Shown in pieces: positions 11,998 to 24,936 of a stretch of DNA of 64,000 nucleotides. Position 1 is the first letter of the stretch; every line of letters begins with the position of its first letter. The notes under the pieces were generated by a model, which was not told the DNA's origin, did not search any database, and worked only from the letters and a program-made list of their open reading frames with translations. The stretch spans positions 335,660,427 to 335,724,426 of the forward strand of contig NC_081414.1 in the NCBI RefSeq assembly GCF_030272615.1. Reading direction: 5' to 3'. The stretch comes from Cryptomeria japonica. Lineage: Eukaryota; Streptophyta; Pinopsida; Cupressales; Cupressaceae. The translations under genes and the position numbers were made by a program.

Positions 11998-14235
11998 TAG
12001 CATATTCATCATGATCATTTAAAATAACATTCAAGTTTCTATTATGTTGCTCCTCACTATGTGACATAGTTATCCTATTTATTGGGGGCTCTTTGTCATT
12101 CATGGTGGTACAATTTCAAGTGCAATCATACTTAGTGAGCATCATAATAGTCTATTTATTTTTGCCTCTCTTCTTGGGGGGGGAAGAATATTTCTTTTCC
12201 TCTATCTAAGTTTTCACTGTTTTCTTCATGGGGTACATTATTCATAAACTTGATGTCCTTTCTTGCATGGATTTTTCCTTCATGCAAGCGCATGTATGTT
12301 CTATGAGTGGGATCTTCTCCTTGCTTGAAACGGTACGTCTCTTATGAACAATCTCTCCTTAGAGATCTTTTGTGAACCTTCTTCTTTCTCTCTCTTTGTA
12401 AATTACCTCTTCTATTATGTTATTCATAACTTGATGTCCTTTCTTGAATGGAGTTATCCTTCATGCGAGTGCATGCATGTTCCTTGGTTAGGATGTATTC
12501 CTTGCTTAAAATGGTACATCTTTTATGAGCAATATCTCTCTAGAAGTTGTGTACTCCTCATTGTCCCACACTTGGGGGGAAATGATCTCTCTCCCTCTCT
12601 CTTTCTCTAAGGATCCACTTTTCCCTATTATGTGGATGGTGTGCGCTTTATTACTTGATGTTATTCCTTATGCGAAATTGTTGGTTGTTTTCTCAAGGAT
12701 TCTCTCTTATACAAGAGATGTAAGTCCTTGATTACAACCTCTTTTCCACTTGGTAATGCACATCTATGATAAATTCACCCATCCCTCTTGAGGCTAAGTG
12801 TGAGTCATCCTTCATCAAGAATCCCTTTCACCTAGCAATAGGATGAAGGATTGCATTCCTATTCTCTTATGCGCTTCATTCTAGAAGATGATATATTTGT
12901 ATAAGACGACTCCTCTTGGGGGTAGATGTCTTTTGAACAAAGATCTCTTCTCCTTCAAGGATCACCTTTACACTTACAACAAGATATCTCTTTTCAACTA
13001 TCTTATCCTTGCTTGAAGAGTATTCCCTCTCTTGCTTGGATTTATGACATTTTTGTATAACAGATATCTTCTTTGTGATGAAGGTAGGTATCCTTTTTCT
13101 ACTTTCCATAAGATATCAACATCAACCTATGTTGACATCTTAAGGGGGGGGGGGGGCAACCACATTGCTCCTTTGTACTATACTTCTCTTATGCATTGTA
13201 CAATGGGACATTCTTGGAACCAAAGGGAAGCCTCTTAGAGAAAGGTGTCATCACTTTTCTTGTACAGTGAGACATTCTTGGAACCAGAGGGAAGCCTCTT
13301 AGAGCAAGATGTCATCACTTTTCTCTTGTACAGTGAGTCATTCTTAGATCCAAAGCACAGACTCTTAGAGCGAGATGTCTTCACTTCTTCTTTTCTTGTA
13401 TAGTGGGTCATTCTTGGAACTAGATCACAGACTCTTGGAGTGATATGATGCCACTTTTCTCTTATACAGGGTGATTATTCTCAGAACCAGAGCACTGACT
13501 CTTAGAGCGAGATATCATGCCTTTCTTGACACTTGTACTATACATTCTATACAGGTTGTAGCATACTTGGGCATAGACTCCTATGAGATGCTTCGAACCT
13601 CACTTGCACACACATGCGCTTGAGGTTGGGTGGAACTAATAGTGTTCCCACTCTCCTCCCTTACATGGATCACCCAGACAGACTCTAGGAGCTAGACTTC
13701 CATGTCCTTCTCTCCATGGATCACCTAGTTCTAGGGGTGAGATTTCCATGGTTTCTCTCTTGTTTGCCTTTCCTCTCATGGATCACCAAAGTGTGTATTC
13801 ATGTCCTCTCTCTTCTTCCTCTCATGAACCCATAGTTTTTCTATTGATGGTTCATGGATGATGTCAACTTTTCTCTTTTGTGTGATTTCTTGTGTTTATG
13901 TGATGGAATTGGTCTTTGTGTCTTAATTAGTTGTTAAGACATCTAAGTATCGAGGTCTCTTCGACTAGTTGGTTTGTCATCTTATGTATTATTTTTGTCA
14001 TGTGTCTTTTGCGCTTTGTTTTTGTTTTGTGTGTCTTGCTCCTTTTTGTTTTGTGCACTCTTGCATATGTTTGAGAGAGTTATGATCCTAATATTGGGGG
14101 CTTGGTTCCTTGAGATTAGTGACATCTTATACTCTTTGTGATATTTCTCTACATCTCTCATCTTCATCTCTCTCTTTCTTATACTTTACCAGCAATAGTG
14201 GCATAAGCCATACTCCTGCTAAAGTGGGGGCTAAA

Positions 14236-15424
14236 TTTAGTGTCATAAAATTGTGCCTCCTGCAATTTTAACCATATTTCAAGTCCTCGCCTATCCTCCT
14301 TCCGAACCGAGACCTCTTTCTGCATTTTCACCCCTTGACCCCTTCCTATTTGAGCCTTGAGGTAGCCTTAGGACCTTGTCCGGGCCCCAAGATAGGGTAG
14401 GAAAAGTGTGTGGCACCCTTGTCCCCCTTGGACAGAGGCGTGGTACCCATGTCCCACCCTCTTAGGGTGGCCCCAAGATAGGTCCCCCCCGGCCCTATCT
14501 GCACTTCGGGATCCTAAATCTCCCCGATGTCGGCCTTTGGTGAGATGAATTAATATTCTAAGGCATGTATAAAAAGGGAGTTGGTTTTCTCATTTGCATA
14601 AGTGGGAATTAGACAAGTGGGAATGAGATAAGCAAGCATAGGCGAAGATATACATCATCAAGCATTCAAGCATTCAAGCATTCAAGTCTTCTTCATTCAT
14701 CCATTGGAGAAATATTTTAACATTCATTTGCAAGCATGTATGTGTGTTAGGGTTTTTTCATGTTACATGCCATTCCATGCAACACTTGTGATTGTATTCA
14801 AGAAGAAAAGCAATCATTGTCAACAAGTTACATATCTACAAGGTATACATTTCTATTGTTTACATTCAAGCATTTTCAATTACTTTCTTTCGAGGTTGAT
14901 TCCTCAACCGGGGTTTGATTGAGGCAAAACCCTATCCACAACCCTTCTTCCCCTCTTTTTTGTGTGTAGGTTGTAGGTGCGCAACTATAATTGTAGGTTT
15001 GGGCTTCATTTGTAGAGACAGAAGAACCCTTTTCATTTCAAGGATTTTGTGGAGGACCATGTACACTCCTGCCACAGTCCCGACGACTTTTCTCCAAATT
15101 TGTAGGGCATATCCGTATCAGTCTAGTTAGCTCAGATCCAAAGTTATAGCGTGATCTCGAACCAATAGCTCCTCATTTCACTTAGTTTCTCTCTCTTTTC
15201 CACATAGTCAACAAGTCAACTTTCTCATTTACAAAAGAGGGTAAATTACACTTCAACCCTTGAAATCCACTTAGAATTCACATCCTTGTTTCCCTTTGGA
15301 TTTGGATCTAGTGGATTCAAACCCCTCTTTTGAATGTAAAGTTCCTCCAAGTGAAAATCATCTTAGTGACTTCCTTTCTCTCTCCTAGGTGGGGAATCAC
15401 TAGGGTTCAATTTTCCAATTTACA
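14236..15424 (+). repeat. 3' LTR of element B
   Basis: Second copy of the 9386-10533 LTR, with scattered differences and small insertions in the GC-rich part. It is preceded by AAAGTGGGGG (polypurine tract) at 14221-14230. Its end, CAATTTACA, is followed by GGGTT and then by F sequence. Confidence 0.8.
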
Positions 15425-16121
15425 GGGTTATTTAAATTAAAAATGCGTACGGGTTGTTTAAAACAAAAACACATTCGCATTTTTAAAAATAAAAATGTGT
15501 ACGGGTTTTTGAAAAGGCAAAACGTGTACACGTTATATTTAGTAAGAAAAAAAAAGTACAATTTTTTCTTACACAAAGTTAGATTAGTAATATGGACTTG
15601 TATGCAATTCATTTAGCATTCCATTAGGTTTTTCAATAGGATATATACATAAAATGTAACATTTAAGTATAAGTTACATTTTCTCTTTGTCTTTTATCTT
15701 TCTTAAGTTATTTTATGTATATATAGTCAAGATGTTTCAGAGTGGTGTCAAATCTCTAGGAGTCATAATGCAAATTCTAGATTTTAGGAGATCTTATAAT
15801 TTTTCAGACTTAATCAAATTTTAGTAATCAGTGGGCTTGTATCATCATTCACTTGCTATCTTTATATCTCATGCTCTTTGTCTCCCCTAAGCTCTAGACC
15901 TATCTATTTTCCTATCTCTCTCATCCTCCCTTCACCTCTCTCCCCAAGCTTTAGATCTTATAATTTCTCAAACATAATCAAATCCCAGTAATCACTAAGA
16001 TCTCTCTCTCTCTCTCTAGACCTATCACTACCCCTCTCTCCTTCTCTCCCCCATCTCTCTATCTCACTCTCTCCTCTCCTCCAAGATTTAAACCTATCTC
16101 TCTCACCCTTCTTTATATCTC
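15425..16121. repeat. Left inverted arm of F, outer part
   Basis: Pairs in inverted orientation with about 28620-29290. Shared blocks include 'tatatacataaaatgtaac', 'cctaagctctagacctatct' and 'aagatttaaacctatctctc' against their complements on the right. A 'cgtacgggtt' motif recurs near the outer end of both arms. The arm is cut by element D at 16127. Confidence 0.7.
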
Positions 16122-16126
16122 CCTTC

Positions 16127-17101
16127 TGGAGAGAGGCAAAGTGAGTGAGGGGATGAAATGGTTAGATGATCAAACAATAAGCATAAAAACATTCAAAACA
16201 CAAAAACCAAGTATACCTTCACAAACTTGTCTTCTCCCTCGGATTAAGCTTGATGAAGTGAAGGCACCGATTTGATGCTCCACTTGATTTTCTCTTTGCT
16301 CATTGTAGATGTGGATTTCTCTCGAATGCTCAACATGATAGATGGATTAAGGATTTGGATTTGGATCAAGGATAGATGGATATGGATAACAAGAATCTGA
16401 TAGAGGACTAAGAGAAAATGATAAAAATGTGATAGAGGGAGATGAGAGGATAAATAGCAGCATGATGATAGAAGATTGGAAGACTCCTTTATTTGAGAAG
16501 GAAAGATGCCCCAATTTATAGATTGGAGGAGGCTAATGGAGGGCCAAGATTTATTTGCTTATGAAGGGCTAAGATTGATTCAAGATAGTGGATATGGATC
16601 AAAGATGCATTAGAGAAATAAAAAGGAATATAAAATTCCTTGGGAAAAAGGGGGGGAAAGAAATTTGATTTTCAAAGTGAGGATGCATAGGGGGATTCAA
16701 AGAAATTTGAATTTCTTTGAGAGGTTCAAGATTGATGTGACATGAGTGGGGGAATTTAAAATTGGATAAAATGATAAGTGGGATTATGAGAGATTCTAGA
16801 GGAGTTAATTAGGCTAAGTGGGGATTAGGAAAAAGTGATTTGTAGAAATCACATGATTAGGTTAATTAATTAAAATTAATTAACTAAGTGGGTTTAGAGG
16901 AAATAATTATTGGAGGGACTTTAGAAGAATAGGGAAATAATTAATTTATTTGATAAATTAATTATTGGACAATAGTGACAGGGTTAATTAAATTAGATTT
17001 AATTAACACGGAAGAATAAGGATAACACAATTAAATCAATTAATTATGTTGACATGCTTAAATTAATTAAATATTGATTTAATTAATTTTAGGTGTCTAC
17101 A
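16127..17101 (-). repeat. 3' LTR of element D
   Basis: 975 bp, from TGGAGAGAGGC to TGTCTACA on the plus strand. It keeps about 166 bp, AT-rich with many TTAATTAA blocks, that are missing from the other LTR. A TATA box (TATAAATTGG on the minus strand) lies at about 16512-16521. Confidence 0.85.
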
Positions 17102-17116
17102 TTTTTCCCCTCTTTG
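17102..17116 (-). other. Polypurine tract of element D
   Basis: Minus strand CAAAGAGGGGAAAAA, directly against the start (TGTAGACACC) of the 3' LTR. This is the expected place for plus-strand priming. Confidence 0.7.
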
Positions 17117-17199
17117 ATATAGCATCATGAAGTGATGTTATATCAAAGAAGAGTAAAACATAGTGCAAGAAAATGATAAGGACTAGTAGCATGATGCCC

Positions 17200-20100
17200 C
17201 AGTCATAAGATGAGGAAGTATTTGTATGCCCCCTCGAGAGGACATGCAAGTTCGAAGAACACGAGGGTGCTCTCGAAATGTATGAGAATACGAGGTGATA
17301 AAAGAATGAGAGTGACGAAGAGGGAAAGAGGAATGGATGGATTGGAGTCTTGTGAATGAAATGAGATAAAGAAATGATAAATGGATGGGATTTCTTGTTG
17401 AGAAAATATAGAGAGCAAACCTCGGTTTGATGTTGCCATGGATAGTCTATACCACTTATTATAAGAACACAAATGCAGGGTTGCTAGTACGTACAAGGGA
17501 AACCTTCAAACACAACATACCATAAAAAACAATGCCCCATTATACACCAACCAAGACATGCCGAGATATAGGACGATCGGGGCAATCCTGAACAGGTATA
17601 GTTCCAGGACACAAGATAAAAATCAGAGCAAAAATCTCAATCATGCAAACAACATGCACATGGACAACTAACGTATCTTGCCAAGAGTAGGACATGGATT
17701 TGGATAGACTGCCAGACATGGGAAGAATACATCTCAATGGGTAGGAAGATGGACTTGGATAAACTACCAGACATGGGAAGGATGCATCCCGATGGGCAAG
17801 GTGTGGATAGATTATGGATGACAAAAGTCAAGTTGGTTGTGTAGAGTGTGTAGATGGAAGGATTGCCACTTGGATTTTGTTAGCACAGTATGGATGGGTT
17901 TTTGGATTATGTGCAAGTCAATATAAGCTCAGATAGATGGTAAAATCTCAGTGTGATGGGGATCATAAATGGATTGGATAATATGGAGGAAGATCAATGA
18001 TTGAATAGGATTGGATGGGATGGGGAATGTGATTGGATTGGATTTGATGAGATGGGAAATACAATTGAATATGATAGGATTTGATTGTGGATATAGGATA
18101 AACGAATTGGAACCAATGACAAGGGAAAATCAAGGTTCGGTAAAAGGATGAATGAATGGATGAACATATTGTTTGGATAGGAGGCATATGGATTGAGTGG
18201 ATGGATATGAATAGGATATGGAGGAATAAAGGATGGAGGGTAGGATGATGGAGACCCAAGGACTATGTTGCAAAGGAGTGCAATGCCCCACACTAGAGGT
18301 AGTGGAATTAAGGATGGTGGATAAAGATGTATGAGATGGAAGGATAATGTGTAATGGATATGGATGGTAGAGGAATTAAGACTTGTGTTTTTCCAAAGAA
18401 TGCATGCATTCATTTGGATAGGATGAGGGATATGTAATTGAGTATATGGATAGGATAGTCAAGATCAAAGATAGGAAAGGAGGATGAACGTAGATAGGGT
18501 GCAGATAGAAGATAAGGAATGTGGATGGCATGGATGAATCTTGCCCCTGAGTGTAGAGTGCAAGAGGAGGAGGGATTGCACGTGATGCTTGTTTACCAAT
18601 TTTTCATCATGATACTTACCCAAGGCACCACAAGATGTGGTTTTCATCATTGGATGGATTTTTTCTCTTTACTTTTTTTTTGGGGGGGGGTGGGGATTTT
18701 TTTATTTTTGGGGGAATATTTTGTATGGATAAGGATGAGGATAAGTGAATGTGGAAGATAGTGGATGTGTGAAGGAGGAAGGGAAGACTCAAGAATCTAG
18801 TTCCATGGATAGTATCTCTTAGTGATTTTTTGAATTGGGGTTACGCTCATAGATGTTGTTAGAAAGTTAGGGAGATGAAGAGGATGAAGGACGGAGGGGG
18901 TTGAGGATTTATGCGAAGGATTATATTATGAAAAATGGATGGGGTTTTGAAAAAATTGTAGATGATCAACATTGCCACACACCTTGAAGGGTGGTGGAGT
19001 GGTGGAGGAGGGGGTTTTAAATTAGATGGAGGATAAAATGTCGATTTTGAGAAATGTGGACCCAAAATGGATGAAGGAGGTGATGGAGTTAAGGTAGTGT
19101 ATGGGCCCAAAATGGATTTTGATGATGGAGGATTGGAGGACTTATGAGTGGAGGGAGATTTTGGATTAACAAGTTTGGATGCCAATTTGGATTTTACTTT
19201 GAGATGCATTTCTTGTATGAGTAGTTTGGGAATTCACATAGTTTTTGATTTTTTCTTTTGGGTCCTTTGTGGCCTTTTTTATTTTTCCTTCTTTTGGATC
19301 ATATTTTTCTTTTCTTGAGCATGTCTTTTTGTGGGGACATGTTGATCCTTTTTTTTTTGTGGATTTTTGACTTTATGCATTTTAGATTTGGCGTCCAAAT
19401 TGCTTCCAATAGAAATGGTATGGGTGCATGAGGATGAATGACTTAGGGATTTTATGGATGGTGGGATGATGGAGGGAAAGTGTTGGGAGGGATTCAATGA
19501 TGTGTGCCTTTGTTGATCTTTCTTAGGGATTATTTGAGGTGATGGAGTGTTGGATGGAGGGATGTAAAGACCCAAAATGGATGGAAAGAATGGAGGATTT
19601 AGCTTTGGAACATAGGGTCCTAAGATGGATGTGGATGATAGGGGATGGTGGGATTTTGATTTATATGAAGGGCTTTTGGATTTAGGAGGAATAGGAGATG
19701 TACCAACATCTTGAGCATTTATTTTCCCAATAGGATAATTATTATTTTGGAAACAAGATGCGAGTCCATTTTGAGGGGGATGGGATGTGGAAGGAGGATT
19801 AGGATGTTTAGATAGATTGGGATCATGGCATGGAGATAGAGGAACATTTTTATCTTGACTTTGGATGGAAACATGTGGTGGAGTGGGAGGGACTATTGGA
19901 TCTTAAGATGGAAGGAGAGCATTGGATGGAGGGGTTATTTCCTCTTGAGAGGGGGTAGAGGGGATGGAATCATGAGATGGAGTGGAGGGGATGGGATTAT
20001 GAGATGGATTGGAGAGGAGACATGGATTTTGGGATGGAGAGGTATAATCAAATGGATGGATGCTTTGATCTTGAGGTGAAGAGAAACCTATGCTAGCATG

Positions 20101-21500
20101 CATTGGAACAAGCTCTTGGCATGTTTGGAGTTGTGGGGATTTTATGATGGAGGAGAAAATGGAAGCTTCGACTTGGGTAGATGGAGGGATGGTGTTATCA
20201 TGAAACTGGGGGGATTGATGTTCGTCTTGATTTGGAAGTGATGGAGGTGGGTGGAGAACTTGGGGAGATTTGGAAACTTTTTTTTGAGGTGGGGATTTTG
20301 TCTCCTTTGCTAGCATGCCTTGGATAAGATTATGAATTAAGGACTTGGAGGATTAAGATTATGTGGAGGTTTGGTATTAGATGGAGGATTGGGGTTATGG
20401 ATTGGGGGAGAAGATGGAGGTCTATATGTTGGATCAAAGGGGTATGTGGACGAAGGATAATATGAAGACATGGATGGGGAATAAGAATAATTTCCCTTGT
20501 CAAAGGTAGAGGAAGGATAAGTGATATGATATAGATTGGGATTGGATATAGTGCGTTGAGATGAAATGGATGGGGATATGATAGATGGATGGGAGGTTAT
20601 GGGATTGACTTGGTAGGCAGGTTGAGGTGGTTAGTGAGCTTCCATGAGCATTTTCCCATACCAAGCCTTGAATTTTGGATGTGAACTTTGGGTAGCCATG
20701 TGAGAAAGGTGGTGATGTTGGATGAAGATGAGGACTAGGACTTAGCAAATTTAGGTTGGATTGAGGATTGATTGGAGACAATTTGATTTTCTTGGATTGG
20801 ACTTGATTTGATTAGATTTGATTGGATCGGTCCTTGGATTAGGACAAGATTGATTTGGATTAGGATGACACCTTATCCCCTAGATTAGGAATTCGATGGG
20901 AATTGATGAAGTGGACCACAAGCTAGGTAAAATTTAGACCTTAGGATAATGATCAAACCTTCTTCTACTTAGGGCAGCCTTACATTCCTAAGAAAAAGAG
21001 GGTAAAAGGATTAGGGTTTTGATCAACCCAAAATTATTAAGCAAAGGTACTTGGGGGAGATTCTTTCCCAAGCACAAAAGCTATTTTATTGATTGATTAA
21101 AGATAAAGGTCTAAATTAAACTTTCACAAAGTGTCAACCTTAGGATGAGGTTGATTGATTGATTGATTTGGTTGATTAGTATCGATTGGGATTTTGGAAA
21201 TTTGATTAGATTGATGTGCTAAGTTCTTGAGGATGGAATGAAGATGATTGTGGAAGAATAGATTGATGGTATGAAGAGGAAGGGGAAGGTTACCCAAGAT
21301 TGGATTAATGATAGAATAGAGATATTGGTTGGGGATTGATGATTGTTTAGATGGATGAAAATGGATTAGGGATTTGATATGGATGAAGATGAGGGAAATA
21401 GAGGTTTGATAATGACAAGGTGGGATTTGAAGGGGGTAGTGTTTTATACCAATTATACTCTTGGCAAGCAAACATAGAAAACACATTAGCCATTGATGCA
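17200..21500. other. Interior of element D: purine-skewed, no recognisable coding
   Basis: The plus strand is dominated by scrambled GGATGG, GGATTGG and GGAGGA words and is poor in C. The open frames here are all on the minus strand and are Ser/Pro/His-rich low-complexity peptides, for example SIPSTPSHDSIPSTPSQEE within 19903-20316. These look like by-products of composition. I found no RT, integrase, protease or zinc knuckle. Confidence 0.55.
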
Positions 21501-22319
21501 AATAGAGACTTCAAGCACAACATGCTATCTTAGGGAGTTAGTTGAGGAGGAAAACCTTTTCTTGCTGACTTAGGTACACACCCAATAGCTAATCAAAATA
21601 CGGTTATTGAATCTCACACAATGGATTCTCAATGTCGTATTAGCCAACTCCAAATGCTAATGGGGACACGATATGGCAAGTCTCTTGGGGGAGTTACTAT
21701 CTCCCTTGCACAAAGACTATCCACCTTTAGGAGGTGAATCAGGTGGTTTCTATTCCTAGGGTTCTTAGTAAGGGTTTACATTTTGGAAGACTACCCTTTG
21801 TAGTCGCGCAAGCGTGATTAAGGCATGTACCCCAACATAGTACCAAGCAAGATGTAGTCATGCAAGCGTGATTGAGACCTAAAAGCCCTATAAAATACCC
21901 GATATGAGAGAAATCTCACATAGCTCCGTCCTCCAAGATTTTCATCCCAAGAGGCCTATTTATTATACTAAATTGGAATTCTTGGGTTATAGCCATACTC
22001 ACTTGGTCATTCCCCTCTCACCAATGTCTGTGCTAGTGTGCCAAGCAAATCGGGAGGGCAAGCCCGTTGAGGGTAAAAAACATGCAAGCAAAAATGAAAA
22101 TAAGACATGAAAGTAAGTGGTTATTTTAAGCCCAAAAACCCAAGTGTTATCTATCTAGAAAAGCACACACAAGACTAATCTAGTGAAAAATTGGTTTTCA
22201 ACATAACCTCCTACAAAAAATTAGATTAGTAGTCTCAAATCATGTATTGGACTGCTCAAATAAAGCCTACAAAACTCAAAAATCTAATCAATACACAAAA
22301 TTATGCAGAAATAGCACTC

Positions 22320-22920
22320 GTGCTATTCTACAGACGGTCATGCCGAAATGCCTGCGTACGCGCTACAGTGAGGTCTGAAAGCCAAAAAATAGAAAATACT
22401 GAAAAAATATGAAAAAATCTAGAAAAACACAGATTATACTTGGAGCAGTCGTGCTGCTCTGATGTCGGTTGCGCCAAAGCGCATGTGCTCGCGCCAAAGT
22501 CAAAAAAAGGGTTAGCCGTTAAACACAAATTTGAAAATTCAAATTTTTAAAAATATGCAGGATGTTTTCAAAGCACTCGCGCTATTTGTAGAGAAATCGC
22601 ACTAAAGCAACGTTTGTAAAAATAAAACACTAGATAAAACAAATGAACTGGATTTTTTATTTATTAAAGTTTTTTCCTTTTTGTGTGTGTGTTTTAGTTA
22701 CAAAAAAAAAACAGAAAGCTGAATTAGTAAGAATAAAATAGGGAAAGTGAATGGAGAAATGTTGGAGTCAGATGCGCTATTCTCAAAGTGCTCGCATTGA
22801 TCGACAGACTTGCAAAAAGGTGGGTTATGAAAATTTAAATTTGAATCGGATGTGCTGAAGCATGTGCACACATGCCGAAGCCTGTATCTCCCGCACTGAA
22901 TCCGTATCGCTCGCGCTAAT
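22320..22920 (-). repeat. Iteron-like leader array of element D
   Basis: On the minus strand the core AGCGC and variants (TAGCGCGAG, TAGCGCATC, TGGCGCGAG) recur at about 20 bp. Core positions on the plus strand are near 22324/22344/22364, 22455/22475/22495, 22583/22603, 22778/22798 and 22856/22876/22897/22917. It lies downstream of the primer-binding region. The same core is found in the leader of element H. Confidence 0.65.
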
Positions 22921-22977
22921 CTGATACTGGCGACTAAAAACTTACAAAAACTTCACAAAAATTGTTAAATTAGGGAT

Positions 22978-23002
22978 GTGGGTCCCACTGAGCATGCCAA
23001 AA
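22978..23002 (-). other. Primer-binding region of element D
   Basis: Minus strand TTTTGGCATGCTCAGTGGGA directly after the 5' LTR end (CTCTCTCCA). The layout resembles TTTCTGGTGCCCACCATGGG of element H at 60671. Confidence 0.5.
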
Positions 23003-23824
23003 TGGAGAGAGGCAAAGTGAGTGAGGGGATGAAATGGTTAGATGATCAAACAATAAGCATAAAAACATTTAAAACACAAAAACCAAGTATACCTTCACAA
23101 ACTTGTCTTCTCCCTCGGATTGAGCTTGATGAAGTGAAGTCGCCCCTTTGATGCTCCACTTGATTTGCTCTTTGCTCATTGTAGATGTGGATTGCTCTCA
23201 AATGCTCAACAAGATAGATGGATTAAGGATTTGGATTTGGATCAAGGATAGATGGATATGGATAATAAGAGTTTGATAGAGGACTATGAGAAAATGATAA
23301 AAAAAGGTGATAGAGGGAGATGAGAGGAGAAATTAGCAGCATGATGATAGAAGAATGGAAAACTCCATTATTTGAGAAGGAAAGATGCTCCAATTTATAG
23401 ATTGGAGAAGGCCAATGGAGGGCCAAGATTGATTTTCTTATGAAGGGATAAGATTAATTCAAGATAATGGACATGGATCAAAGATGCATTGGAGAAATAA
23501 AAAGGAATATAAAATTCCTTGGGAAAAAGTGGGGAAATAAATTTGAATTTCAAAGTGAGGATGCATAGGAGGATTCAAAGAAATTTGAATTTATTTGAGA
23601 GGTTCAAGATTGTTGTGACATGAGTGGGGGAATTTAAAATTGGAGAATAATGATAAGTAGGATTATGAGAGATTATAGAGGAATTAATTAGGTTGAGTGG
23701 GGATTAGGAAAAAGTGATTTGTACAAATCACATGATTAGGTTAACTAATTAAAATTAAATAACTAAGTGGGTTTAGAGGAAATAATTATCTGAGGGACTT
23801 TATAATTAATTTTAGATGTCTACA
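23003..23824 (-). repeat. 5' LTR of element D (internal deletion)
   Basis: 822 bp, nearly collinear with 16127-17101. It lacks about 166 bp between 'gagggactttat' and 'aattaattttag'. Shared landmarks include 'ggcaaagtgagtgagggg' and 'aacttgtcttctccctcgga'. Confidence 0.85.
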
Positions 23825-23829
23825 CCTTC

Positions 23830-23832
<3 letters not shown>

Positions 23833-23928
<96 letters not shown>

Positions 23929-23932
23929 TCTT
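23833..23932. repeat. (CT)n microsatellite
   Basis: About 100 bp of uninterrupted CT dinucleotide immediately right of element D, in the left arm of F. Matching GA runs occur in the right arm. Confidence 0.95.
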
Positions 23933-24642
23933 TGTCCCACCCTCCCATGCTCTGTCTTTACTTCTTTATCTCCCCTCTCTCTCTCTACATACCTCTTCTT
24001 CTCTTCCTCCCTAGCTCTATTCATCTTACTAAATCTTTCTCTCTACTTTTGTCTTTCTTGCTTCCTCCATCCTTCCTTCCCTATCTATTTCTCTTTATCT
24101 CACACTCTTTATCTTCCCTCTCCTTCTCTCTACCTACAACTCTTTTCATCCCTTGCTACTTTTAACTCCCCTAACCCTCTCTCTCTCTCTCTCAAAAAAA
24201 AAAAAAAAAAATTATGGGAGGAGTGCAAAAAGGTAGGTATATATAGTTTTGTAGAGAAAAATGAAAAGAGAGAGAGGTAGATATATAGGTAGGGAGAGAG
24301 AGAGATGTAGGTTGAGAAAAAGGTAATAGAGAGAGAGTGGGAAGAGAGTGAGATTGATAGAAGTGGTAAGGAAAGATTTGGGAGATAGAGGAAAAGATAG
24401 AAATATAGGTATTTTAGGGAGGGAGATGTATATAGAGAAAGAGAGAGAGGAAGATGGGAGATAGTGATAAGTTGAGAGTGGGAAAATAGATAGAGAGAGG
24501 TGGAGAGGGAAGGAGAGATATATAGATAGGTGATATATACAAAAGTGGAGGGGAGACTTGGAGTGAGAGTAGGAGAGGTATTTAAAGAGAGGCCTTGGGT
24601 AGATGGAGATAGAGAGAGAGTATGTAGATGGAAGGGGGAAGG

Positions 24643-24722
<80 letters not shown>

Positions 24723-24936
24723 GTAGAATGGAGGGAAGGAGGAAGATAATTAGGGGAGATAAAATTAGATAGGGATGGAAAGAGAGGTAGGTAGAGAGAG
24801 GGAAAGGGGAGATAAAGAGAACAGGAGGGAAGATAGATACCCATAGAGAGAGAGAAGAGATAAATACATAAAGGGAGAGGGGAGATAGAGAGTATAGATA
24901 GATGGGTAATTGATAGAGAGGTGGAGTAAAGAGTAC
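23933..24936. repeat. Left inverted arm of F, inner part
   Basis: Pairs with about 27420-28535 in inverted orientation, for example 'gagaacaggagggaagatag' here against its complement near 27540. CT-rich to about 24190, then an A-run, then GA-rich. It includes a second pure (GA)n run at 24645-24718. Long frames such as Ser-Leu or Glu-Arg repeats are microsatellite translations, not genes. Confidence 0.75.

Larger units (their letters stand above)
9386..15424 (+). mobile_element. LTR retrotransposon B (non-autonomous, inside F)
   Basis: Direct repeats 9386-10533 and 14236-15424 (about 1.15-1.19 kb) begin TGTAGTGTCATAAAATTGTG (TTTAG in the 3' copy) and end TTTACA. The 5' LTR is followed by TTTTGGTGAACCCGACATCT, a gypsy-like primer-binding region, and the 3' LTR is preceded by a purine tract (14221-14230). 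Flanks GGCTT and GGGTT match at 4 of 5 bases. The 3.7 kb interior holds one acidic frame (11187-11997) and no pol motif. A solo LTR of the same family lies at 48536-49728. Confidence 0.8.
16127..23824 (-). mobile_element. LTR retrotransposon D (non-autonomous, inside F)
   Basis: Complete element in minus orientation, flanked by a perfect CCTTC duplication (16122-16126 and 23825-23829). The 5' LTR is the right copy (23003-23824) and the 3' LTR the left copy (16127-17101); both start TGTAGACAYCTAAAATTAAT on the minus strand. A polypurine tract CAAAGAGGGGAAAAA directly precedes the 3' LTR, and TTTTGGCATGCTCAGTGGGA follows the 5' LTR. The 5.9 kb interior has no gag or pol motif, only an iteron-like leader (22320-22920) and a purine/pyrimidine-skewed region (17200-21500). 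It is a large non-coding LTR derivative. Confidence 0.85.

Noticed and set aside
17994-18413. Minus-strand frames of 90-140 residues in element D
   Set aside because: Low-complexity Ser/His/Pro/Ile peptides produced by the GGATGG-rich strand; no gag or pol motif.
24212-24844. Long Ser/Leu/Pro-rich open frames in CT/GA-rich DNA (also 23816-24280, 27357-28136, 28202-28606)
   Set aside because: They are translations of dinucleotide and CT-rich repeats (SLSLSL, ERERER) with no codon bias or domain. They mirror each other across the inverted arms.
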